Assembly: GCA_021788365.1 (NCBI GenBank)
Contig: JAJYKS010000011.1
Location: forward strand, 1 to 23,106
From: a bacterium
GTDB taxonomy: Bacteria; Patescibacteria; Microgenomatia; UBA1400; UBA12108
Length of the DNA stretch: 23,106 nucleotides
Direction: 5' to 3'
Part shown: one piece after another, positions 15,272-21,273 of the stretch
Position numbering within the stretch: position 1 is the first letter of the stretch
Layout: every line of letters begins with the position of its first letter
The notes under the pieces: model-generated
Databases searched by the model: none
Told to the model about the DNA's origin: nothing
The model's input: only the letters and a program-made list of their open reading frames with translations
Program-made: the position numbers and the translations under genes

Positions 15272-16000
15272 ATGGGACAAGTAGCAGTAGTCGCTTGTAT
15301 GGATGAAGACTTGGATTACGGTGCTGGTACTGTCGTTTTTGGAACTGCGGGTAGTCTTATCACGCGGATAGGTGGGGGGAACCAGGCAGTATATCCAGAT
15401 ACAAAGCGTGAACTTGTAGCAAGGACTCGGACTGCCGTGTTTACCGAGCTTGCGAAACTTGCCAAAGCAATGGGGATGAAGCTATACGTTACCTCTCACG
15501 AAGGCTGTGGTGCTGGCGCCGCGCAGGAAGTTAAGGGGCAGGAAGCCCTCGAGGCAGTCACAAAAACGCTGTGCGACGAACTATCCCTCGCGTACGCCGG
15601 CTATATCCCGCACGGAGAGGCACCGGTCGCCATAGGCGATAGCGGGGTCATGGCTTATATTGGGCGACCAGAGGCAGAGCACCACCACGGGGCGCAACGT
15701 ATCATCATCACCGTCGGCGGGGGTATCACCGAGGGTGAGATAGAGATGGTGGAAGGGGATGGGTACGGGGATGGGTTTGTTGTCTCTGCTGACTGGGTTG
15801 CGGGCGCACTAGCGACAGGGTCTATTACAGAGGAAGAGGCGATGGACTGGCTCGCACTTCACGTGGATATCGCGGACGGCATCGCGGATGGCGTTGCCTC
15901 TACCTCGAGTGTACGCATTTATAATGCCAACCGTCTCGACAAAACTACCGCAGATGCGAACCACCGACTGGTTGTCGCGATGCTCAAGAAGTTCTCATAG
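15272..16000 (+). CDS. Divergent beta-carbonic-anhydrase-like zinc protein
   Basis: A 242-residue soluble protein. Cys9 in VVACMDEDLDYG, then His76 and Cys79 in TSHEGCGAG, reproduce the C...HxxC zinc-ligand pattern of beta-carbonic anhydrases (CMDSR and GHxxCG). VVFGTAGSLITRIGGGNQAV matches the strand-loop between them. In true enzymes the first motif is CxDxR, and the Asp-Arg pair controls the active site; here Asp11 is present but the Arg position is Asp13. The C-terminal half (AEHHHGAQRIIITVGGG, then an acidic stretch) is not typical. It may be a divergent anhydrase or a relative acting on another small substrate. The ATG at 15272 is preferred over an in-frame GTG at 15260 because GGGGG lies five bases before it. 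Confidence 0.7.
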   Translation: MGQVAVVACMDEDLDYGAGTVVFGTAGSLITRIGGGNQAVYPDTKRELVARTRTAVFTELAKLAKAMGMKLYVTSHEGCGAGAAQEVKGQEALEAVTKTLCDELSLAYAGYIPHGEAPVAIGDSGVMAYIGRPEAEHHHGAQRIIITVGGGITEGEIEMVEGDGYGDGFVVSADWVAGALATGSITEEEAMDWLALHVDIADGIADGVASTSSVRIYNANRLDKTTADANHRLVVAMLKKFS

Positions 16001-16009
16001 CCCTATAAC

Positions 16010-16038
16010 TTGACTTTCCAGAGGTAAAGTTGTATATT
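16010..16038 (+). promoter_or_regulatory. Strong promoter of the 16215 gene
   Basis: TTGACT (16010-16015), exactly 17 bases, and TATATT (16033-16038), starting ten bases after the preceding stop. The predicted start near 16045 leaves about 170 bases of leader. Confidence 0.75.
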
Positions 16039-16044
16039 CCGCCC

Positions 16045-16214
16045 ATCCTTTTGGGACCTGTATACAGTGCGTATACACAGTCGCAATTGGAGCTTGTACT
16101 TTGACATGCTGTGGCGCTCGTTGGGAGAAGAGAGTAGAAGGGTTTGGCATATGCCAAATAATTTAACTTCTATTCTGGCTCCCAAGGAGTCTGATTTTTT
16201 TCGCGGAGGCGAAA
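16045..16214 (+). promoter_or_regulatory. Attenuator-like structured leader
   Basis: A long stem is formed by TTGGGAG (16121-16127) with CTCCCAA (16179-16185) and AGAGTAGAAG (16131-16140) with CTTCTATTCT (16167-16176, one G-U pair). Its loop holds the 16-base palindrome TTTGGCATATGCCAAA (16143-16158). An alternative hairpin, GGCTCC (16177-16182) with GGAGTC (16186-16191), reuses the same strand and is followed by seven T (16195-16201): terminator versus antiterminator logic. GTATAC repeats flank AGTGC at 16060-16076. Confidence 0.45.
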
Positions 16215-16215
16215 A
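16198..16215 (+). promoter_or_regulatory. Hairpin presenting the Shine-Dalgarno in its loop
   Basis: TTTTCGC (16198-16204) pairs with GCGAAAA (16209-16215); the loop is GGAG (16205-16208), the ribosome binding site, and the last paired base is the A of the ATG. Folding would affect translation initiation. Confidence 0.55.
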
Positions 16216-16478
16216 TGTTTCCTTTGAAAGTACGTGTTGCGGTATTCCTAGTGGCGTTTGTCGTGAACATTCTTCTTATGTTCGCCGGGTTGGTTGGAGT
16301 CATCGTTGATGGGCTGCTTGTCATTGTTTGGATGGCAACATCCAAAGAGCAGCGCGAACGCGAGTTTCTCGGCTTGGGATCTTGGATTATGTGGGCCATT
16401 GGTCTATCAGATCTCGGCATGTTGGTCGCGTTTTTGTTTTTCGCATCAGCGATCGTTCATCTAATCTTTCGCTTCTAG
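16215..16478 (+). CDS. Small hydrophobic membrane protein (87 aa)
   Basis: An 87-residue protein with about three membrane helices: residues about 7-42 (two closely packed) and about 54-85. A short charged loop, KEQREREF, separates them. GGAGG lies six bases before the ATG. No family is recognised. The strong promoter and long structured leader suggest tight control or high expression. Another ORF overlapping it in a different frame has no ribosome binding site and no plausible composition. Confidence 0.7.
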   Translation: MFPLKVRVAVFLVAFVVNILLMFAGLVGVIVDGLLVIVWMATSKEQREREFLGLGSWIMWAIGLSDLGMLVAFLFFASAIVHLIFRF

Positions 16479-16482
16479 GACC

Positions 16483-16519
16483 TATCTCTTCCCAGATTGG
16501 GAAATTCTGGGAAGAGATA
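16483..16519. terminator. Perfect 14-bp hairpin after the 87-aa gene
   Basis: Arms TATCTCTTCCCAGA (16483-16496) and TCTGGGAAGAGATA (16506-16519) pair perfectly around a nine-base loop, starting a few bases after the stop codon. No T-run follows on either strand, so it may stabilise the mRNA 3' end rather than terminate by itself. Confidence 0.5.
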
Positions 16520-16577
16520 TCTTCACCTCCACCTAACCCACCAAAAATTCCCCCACAGCATGTCATTTATTTTTTCC

Positions 16578-16606
16578 TTGCAAAAATCATAGTTATAGGA
16601 TATATT
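16578..16606 (+). promoter_or_regulatory. Strong promoter of the 16851 gene
   Basis: TTGCAA (16578-16583), 17 bases, and TATATT (16601-16606). The -10 is identical to those at 16033 and 19344. Confidence 0.65.
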
Positions 16607-16612
16607 ACGCCC

Positions 16613-16850
16613 GTTTGCACCTTAAAAAGATATTGTAGGAAGAGGTGGGTGTTGGAGCTGCCATTTCCGGTTGCCGGAATCTGGCGGACAGCGCTCAAAT
16701 ACCGATCAACTTCCTACAAGCAATACCCTGCGCGTGGTGTTCGTCACCCTGGAGATGAATTTTTCTTCTCTAGAGCGACGAACACCAATTCTTCAAAAAT
16801 TGGCCTGGTAGGCACCGGGGCGTCACATCAAATTAAATTTCGAGGTGAAA
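16613..16850 (+). ncRNA. Highly structured leader RNA or small ncRNA
   Basis: The 372-base gap 16479-16850 has no credible gene. Downstream of the promoter are three perfect inverted repeats: TTGTAGGAAG (16633-16642) with CTTCCTACAA (16710-16719), enclosing TTCCGG (16665-16670) with CCGGAA (16674-16679); then TGGTGTTCGTC (16735-16745) with GACGAACACCA (16777-16787). GAGGTG precedes the ATG at 16851. It may be a regulatory leader for that gene or a separate RNA. Confidence 0.45.
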
Positions 16851-17537
16851 ATGTTACTTTTGTTACGTACAATGATAGAACCTAGAGTTTTGGGTGTAGC
16901 GATTTTGCAAATTGTCGTAGTTCTTTACGGCATTGCTCCGCTTCTCAAATGGGGTAGCGTTGCTGTCTCGGTAAACCAAGAGGAGCGTCTTGTGACGCTC
17001 AAACTCCCTGGGGGAGCCCTCCTGGTAACACCACCAATCTGGGAAGTTCTCACTTTCTTAAGCTTAATTGGAAGTCCATACATGGGTGCTACCGTAGTTG
17101 CATTGCAACTAGTTATGGTACGGAACATTCTGTGGATTCCAATGATGCTTGTCGTCTCGTTACTGCGATTGTTCCGGTGGGAAGTTGACTTGGGTTGTAT
17201 TGATACCCGAGTCACGGGTCTCTTCAATGGTGTGTCGGAGTGTATGCTCCACACAATGGGCTGTGGTGCTTTTACCACACTCACCATTTGGGGACTCTTT
17301 CCCATGCTTCCTATTGGGGCGTTTATTTACCACTTCTATGGTCAATCCATCCTTACGGACCTCATGTTACGATACTTGGGGTTTGTGCCTCTCTTTTTTG
17401 TGACAGCAAAACTGTTGCACCGAGAGGGTTGGATGAAAATCACGGATCTTTTCATGTTCGTGACCGAGTGGCCGGGGTGGCAGGTTTTCTCCCGCTTGTT
17501 AGGGATGAAACCTGAAGTACAGGAAGTGCATCACTAA
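16851..17537 (+). CDS. Uncharacterised multi-pass membrane protein (228 aa)
   Basis: A hydrophobic protein with about five or six predicted membrane helices, e.g. residues about 9-30, 60-85, 90-105, 135-160 and 170-195. A soluble segment at about 35-55 (VSVNQEERLVTLKLPGG) looks like a small beta hairpin outside the membrane. Cysteines occur in VDLGCIDTRV and ECMLHTMGCGAF. No family is recognised. The ATG at 16851 is preferred over an in-frame GTG at 16845 because GAGGTG is a Shine-Dalgarno at suitable distance. Its arrangement (TATATT promoter, long folded leader) mirrors the 87-aa gene upstream. Confidence 0.75.
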   Translation: MLLLLRTMIEPRVLGVAILQIVVVLYGIAPLLKWGSVAVSVNQEERLVTLKLPGGALLVTPPIWEVLTFLSLIGSPYMGATVVALQLVMVRNILWIPMMLVVSLLRLFRWEVDLGCIDTRVTGLFNGVSECMLHTMGCGAFTTLTIWGLFPMLPIGAFIYHFYGQSILTDLMLRYLGFVPLFFVTAKLLHREGWMKITDLFMFVTEWPGWQVFSRLLGMKPEVQEVHH

Positions 17538-17548
17538 AGTTGATCGGA

Positions 17549-17599
17549 GGGGATTCGCGTAAGCGATATGTTAGTCGCTTGCGACTGCCTCGAATCCCC
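17549..17599. repeat. Nested inverted repeat after the 228-aa gene
   Basis: GGGGATTCG (17549-17557) pairs with CGAATCCCC (17591-17599), and inside it AAGCGA (17561-17566) with TCGCTT (17575-17580). It lies directly before the terminator. Confidence 0.6.
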
Positions 17600-17648
17600 A
17601 CCCATCCTTTTTCCATATCGCACGATGTGGACGGGGGATGGGTTTTTT
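17600..17648 (+). terminator. Rho-independent terminator
   Basis: ACCCATCC (17600-17607) pairs with GGATGGGT (17636-17643). The loop holds a second hairpin, CCATATCG (17613-17620) with CGATGTGG (17623-17630, one G-U pair). Six T (17643-17648) follow. It separates the membrane-protein gene from radA. Confidence 0.75.
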
Positions 17649-17655
17649 GTTGGGG

Positions 17656-17667
17656 TAAAATAGGGGT
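17656..17667 (+). promoter_or_regulatory. Leaderless promoter of radA
   Basis: TAAAAT (17656-17661) is six bases before the radA ATG. No -35 match is evident. AGGGG lies between but is too close to the ATG to serve as a normal ribosome binding site. Confidence 0.45.
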
Positions 17668-18990
17668 ATGGCAAAAAGTTCTGTCGTCTATGAATGCACT
17701 AACTGTGGGGCACAGTCCCCGAAGTGGAGTGGACAGTGTCCAGAGTGTGGGAAGTGGAACAGCATGGTCGAGGCGATAGTCTCGACAAAAGATTCACGGT
17801 TTAAGGTTCACGATTCACGAACGGGAGCGAAACTACAGAATCTTGGTGAAGTGGAGGGAAAGGTGGCGGAGCGGCGTGTTACGGGAATAGGAGAATTGGA
17901 TCGGGTACTGGGCGGGGGGCTGGTGCCGGGCGAGGTGGTGCTCCTCATAGGTGAGCCGGGGATAGGGAAGAGCACACTCCTCACGCAACTAGCTCTTCGC
18001 ATCACAAACACCGTATACGTGTGTGGGGAGGAGAGCCCATCGCAGGTAAAGCTCAGGGTGGAGAGGATGAGCTCATTGCATACCAGGTATGCAATGGATA
18101 GCCTCAAAATGCTTGCGGAAACGGATGTTGACGCCGTAATAGGCACAATAGAAAAAGTAGAATTATCGCTCTTAATCGTAGATTCTGTACAAACTCTTTT
18201 TACTTCACAATTACCTGGACTTGCTGGCTCTATTTCCCAAATACGTGAGTGTACGGCTCGACTCATAAACTACGCCAAAGCTAGAAATGTACCCGTGCTC
18301 CTCGTCGGTCACGTAACCAAAGAGGGTGAGATGGCGGGTCCCAAAGTTCTTGAGCATATGGTGGACGCTGTACTCGAGCTGACGGGAGACCGGTACTATG
18401 ACTTACGCCTCCTCCGTACCCAGAAGAACAGGTTTGGGGCAACCGATGAGGTGGGAGTTTTCCGGATGGGTGAGTCGGGCATGGAAGAGGTCAATAACCC
18501 AAGTGAAGTGTTTCTCTCGGAGCGGGAAGAGGGAGCTGTCGGGAGCGCTATCGCTGTAGTCATGGAGGGGACGCGACCGGTACTCGTGGAAGTACAGGCG
18601 CTCGTCGTCGATAGCGAGCTGCCGGTCCCCCGACGAGTGGCGACGGGGATAGACGTGAGGAGAGTACAAATATTGCTCGGAGTCTTACAAAAATACACGC
18701 GACTCTCGATTGGTACAAAAGATGTGTTCGTTAAGGTGGCGGGGGGAATCACCGTGAAAGAACCGGCCGTGGACCTTGCCATCACTTTGGCGGTTGCCTC
18801 ATCTGCTTCCGGTAAGCCGCTGCCCAAAACTGCCGCGGCAGTTGGGGAAGTGGGACTTCTCGGCGAGGTTAGGTCCGTAAACTTTATGGAGAAGCGGGTA
18901 AAAGAGGCTACCAAACTGGGTTACACGACCGTTTACTCGAGAGATAACTATCGCAAAGTGAGTGAACTAGTGAAGATACTGAAGCGTTGA
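17668..18990 (+). CDS. radA: DNA repair protein RadA
   Basis: A 440-residue RecA-like branch-migration ATPase. Zinc finger Cys10, Cys13, Cys24 and Cys27 (CTNC and CPEC); Walker A GEPGIGKST at residues 95-103; LLIVDSVQTL is Walker B; the RadA-specific KNRFG motif is in RTQKNRFGATDE; a Lon-like C-terminal domain ends the protein. The linker between zinc finger and ATPase (residues 42-51, bases 17791-17818) is built from four GATTCAC-type heptads, encoding DSRFKVHDSR. A perfect 21-base palindrome with arms ATTGCATACC and GGTATGCAAT lies at 18075-18095. The TGA stop overlaps a TTGACA at 18987-18992. Confidence 0.96.
   Translation: MAKSSVVYECTNCGAQSPKWSGQCPECGKWNSMVEAIVSTKDSRFKVHDSRTGAKLQNLGEVEGKVAERRVTGIGELDRVLGGGLVPGEVVLLIGEPGIGKSTLLTQLALRITNTVYVCGEESPSQVKLRVERMSSLHTRYAMDSLKMLAETDVDAVIGTIEKVELSLLIVDSVQTLFTSQLPGLAGSISQIRECTARLINYAKARNVPVLLVGHVTKEGEMAGPKVLEHMVDAVLELTGDRYYDLRLLRTQKNRFGATDEVGVFRMGESGMEEVNNPSEVFLSEREEGAVGSAIAVVMEGTRPVLVEVQALVVDSELPVPRRVATGIDVRRVQILLGVLQKYTRLSIGTKDVFVKVAGGITVKEPAVDLAITLAVASSASGKPLPKTAAAVGEVGLLGEVRSVNFMEKRVKEATKLGYTTVYSRDNYRKVSELVKILKR
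17791..17818. repeat. GATTCAC heptad tandem repeat inside radA
   Basis: Four heptads: GATTCAC, GGTTTAA, GGTTCAC and GATTCAC. The peptide DSRFK they encode also appears in TrxB, encoded by (GATTCAA)x3. Confidence 0.8.
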
Positions 18991-19042
18991 CAGACTGTGG
19001 TAGTATGATGAGTGTTATATTTTCTTGCCCGGGAGGTAGTGT

Positions 19043-19219
19043 ATGGTGAGTGTTTCTACTAATGTTGAGGCGGGAATAGGGTTTGTTGGTGGGGTTGTAG
19101 ACGCAGCTATTTTGGGGAGTGAATTTGGAACGTGGGCGGGGATTGGGGCATTGGCGATTGGGTGCATGTTAATGTTACTTGCTGGCATTCGTGCTAATAG
19201 CCAGGGCGGTATTGTATAG
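19043..19219 (+). CDS. Small membrane peptide (58 aa)
   Basis: An ORF of 58 codons with GGGAGG (19031-19036) before the ATG. Residues about 33-50 (GIGALAIGCMLMLLAGI) form one membrane helix, preceded by a Gly/Val-rich segment. A perfect -35-like TTGACA lies at 18987-18992, with no -10 at ideal spacing. No family is recognised. Confidence 0.55.
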   Translation: MVSVSTNVEAGIGFVGGVVDAAILGSEFGTWAGIGALAIGCMLMLLAGIRANSQGGIV

Positions 19220-19320
19220 TAAGTTGTTCTTTAGTTTTCCACATTTACTAAAAATGAGTGTTTTCCAGAGGGGATAATACTATCGGGTATGTGGGTATGC
19301 GAGACTAATTTTGCTATAGG

Positions 19321-19349
19321 TTGACTACCAGAGAAAACGGTGCTATATT
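19321..19349 (+). promoter_or_regulatory. Near-consensus promoter of a non-coding region
   Basis: TTGACT (19321-19326), 17 bases, and TATATT (19344-19349): the same hexamers and spacing as the promoter at 16010. No credible ORF follows for 600 bases. Confidence 0.75.
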
Positions 19350-19355
19350 GTGCGG

Positions 19356-19850
19356 TAGATCAAAACAATTCCCTGCCCATTGTGAGATTGCTTGAAAATT
19401 GAAGATCGCGAACGACCCCTCGACTCACATGAGTTCGCTCGGGGTCTATCTGGTCGGCGAAGCCGCCAGATGCGAAAAGAGCATTCCTACCGCTGGTTCA
19501 CCTCGAGAGGGACCACGTGTAGCAATGCTCTTATTCAAAACGTGGTGCACATGAGAAAGCATTTGCACCAGCGTGAGAATGATTGTAACACGCCGGGAGA
19601 GGCCGTCAAGCTACATCTTGTGTGTACGCCTGGTTATCTACCACTACCGGTAGTGCAATAGCCTATAACGACTCGATCACGTCACGTTGTAGGCACTGTC
19701 GGGGGGCATGTGGAATAGGGCAGGTCCATAGCCCTCCGACAGTGAATAGTACGAATCGAGGTAGGGCAGGTCTCCGCCATAGGCGGATAAACTCCGCGCT
19801 CTGATAGTGAATGTTGACGAGTTGCCACAGCCGTGGCATACTACCTTTGT
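19356..19850 (+). ncRNA. Candidate large structured RNA, or long folded leader of rho
   Basis: The stretch 19220-19950 has no convincing gene. Below the promoter are hand-found hairpins: GACCCC (19414-19419) with GGGGTC (19441-19446); ATCTGG-T-CGGC (19448-19458) with GCCG-CCAGAT (19462-19471); AAGAGCATT (19477-19485) with AATGCTCTT (19524-19532); TGGTGCA (19543-19549) with TGCACCA (19564-19570); CACTACC-GGTAGTG (19642-19655); CACTGTCGGGGGGC (19694-19707) with GCCCTCCGACAGTG (19731-19744, one G-U); TCCGCC with GGCGGA (19773-19787); TGCCAC with GTGGCA (19823-19838). I find no RNase P, tmRNA or SRP RNA signatures. A second weak promoter, TTGACG-17-CATACT (19814-19842), could serve rho. Confidence 0.45.
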
Positions 19851-19950
19851 TTCCCGCACACGGAGTTATAGGTTCTAGGTTTCAGACGAGTTTACAAAAT
19901 ATTATTTTCAGGTCACCTTCGCTATAGCTACGGCGACCGATGGAGGTACC

Positions 19951-21273
19951 ATGCCGGCAAAGACGGTTAAAAAGACAATCGTAAAAGAAAAAACTGAAGA
20001 AGCTGCTGTACCTGCTGTACCAGTTGTGAGTGAGGCTATAGCGCCGCTTCGTGAGCAGCCTGCCTTGCAACCGATTCCTCCTATCCAACCAAGGCCGTCG
20101 TATCCACCTCGTCCTGCGTTTGTTCCACCTCAGAATACCCAAACCGTCGAAAATGTTTCAGGATATCTCGACGACTCTCCTGACGGCCACGGCCTCTTGC
20201 GTGCACATTTCTCACCCTCTGAGCGCGATACCTATATCTCTAGCATGGTGGTTCGCCGCTTAGGTCTTCGCCCTGGTGACTACGTGGAGGGGACTGCCCG
20301 CAAGCCCAAGGATAATGAGCGGTACTGGGGGCTCCTCACGGTAACAAAAGTAAACGGCAAGAGTCCGAATGACCTGTATCGTCGTACTAAGTTCCACAAC
20401 TTGACTCCCATTTACCCAAACCAAAAAATTACCTTGGAGATGGGGCAGCAGCCGCTCTCTAACCGCGTCATAGACCTTGTGGCTCCCATCGGCCGCGGGC
20501 AGCGCGGCATGATCGTGGCACCACCCAAGGCTGGCAAGACCACCATCATGAAAGACATGATGACGGGTATCGCGAAGAACTATCCTGAGATACACCTTAT
20601 GGCAGTCCTCATTGGCGAGCGGCCGGAAGAGGTGACTGATATTCGCCGTCACCTTGAAGCGGTGACCAAGGACTCCGAAAGCCTTGGCGAGTGCGCGAGC
20701 TCAAACTTTGATGAGCCGGCAGAGGACCAAACACGTGTCGCAGAAATTGCCCTCGAGCGCGCGAAGCGACTCGTGGAAGAGGGGAAGGATGTAGTCATCC
20801 TTTTGGACTCGATCACGCGCCTCGCCCGTGCATATAACCTAGCGATTCCCACTTCGGGCAGAACGCTCTCCGGCGGATTCGACCCTGCAGCGCTGTACCC
20901 GCCGAAGCGATTCTTTGGCGCCGCGCGGAAGATGGAAGACGGCGGATCGCTCACGATTATCGGGACCGCGCTTGTTGACACGGGTAGCCGGATGGACGAG
21001 CTCATCTACGAAGAATTCAAGGGTACCGGCAACATGGAACTGGTCCTGGACCGCCGACTTGCGGAGCGCAGGATCTTCCCGGCAATTGACGTGTACAAAT
21101 CTGGCACACGCCGCGAAGACCTCCTCTTTACCGGTACTGAGTACCAGAATATTGTGGTCATGCGCCGGATGCTCGATATGCTCAACGACGACGAGCGCAC
21201 CTCTGTCCTTGTGGAACGCTTGGCACGAGCAAAGAGCAACAAAGAGTTTTTGGCAACCCTAAAAGAGGGGTAA
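19951..21273 (+). CDS. rho: Transcription termination factor Rho
   Basis: A 440-residue hexameric RNA helicase. After a Lys-, Val- and Pro-rich extension (residues 1-65) comes the OB-fold RNA-binding domain, containing SGYLDDSPDGHGLLR and YISSMVVRRLGLRPGD. The ATPase core has Walker A APPKAGKTT, IGERPEEVTD, Walker B DVVILLDSITRLARAYN, and the secondary RNA-binding region TSGRTLSGGFDPAALYPPKRFFGAARKMEDGGS. The usual N-terminal helical domain is replaced by the Pro-rich segment. GGAGG lies shortly before the ATG. The stop overlaps the next start (TAATG). Confidence 0.97.
   Translation: MPAKTVKKTIVKEKTEEAAVPAVPVVSEAIAPLREQPALQPIPPIQPRPSYPPRPAFVPPQNTQTVENVSGYLDDSPDGHGLLRAHFSPSERDTYISSMVVRRLGLRPGDYVEGTARKPKDNERYWGLLTVTKVNGKSPNDLYRRTKFHNLTPIYPNQKITLEMGQQPLSNRVIDLVAPIGRGQRGMIVAPPKAGKTTIMKDMMTGIAKNYPEIHLMAVLIGERPEEVTDIRRHLEAVTKDSESLGECASSNFDEPAEDQTRVAEIALERAKRLVEEGKDVVILLDSITRLARAYNLAIPTSGRTLSGGFDPAALYPPKRFFGAARKMEDGGSLTIIGTALVDTGSRMDELIYEEFKGTGNMELVLDRRLAERRIFPAIDVYKSGTRREDLLFTGTEYQNIVVMRRMLDMLNDDERTSVLVERLARAKSNKEFLATLKEG

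Noticed and set aside
16328..16885. 185-codon ORF across the gap between two membrane-protein genes
   Set aside because: It overlaps both neighbours out of frame, has no Shine-Dalgarno or domain-like sequence, and covers promoter and hairpin elements.
19392..19661. 89-codon ORF in the region upstream of rho
   Set aside because: Its composition is unlike neighbouring proteins, it has no ribosome binding site, and its codons run through four hairpins; a structured RNA explains the stretch better.
19356..19850. RNase P RNA, tmRNA or SRP RNA as the identity of the large RNA
   Set aside because: I could not find the conserved RNase P core elements, a tRNA-like 3' end with a tag frame, or an SRP Alu/domain IV tetraloop on either strand.
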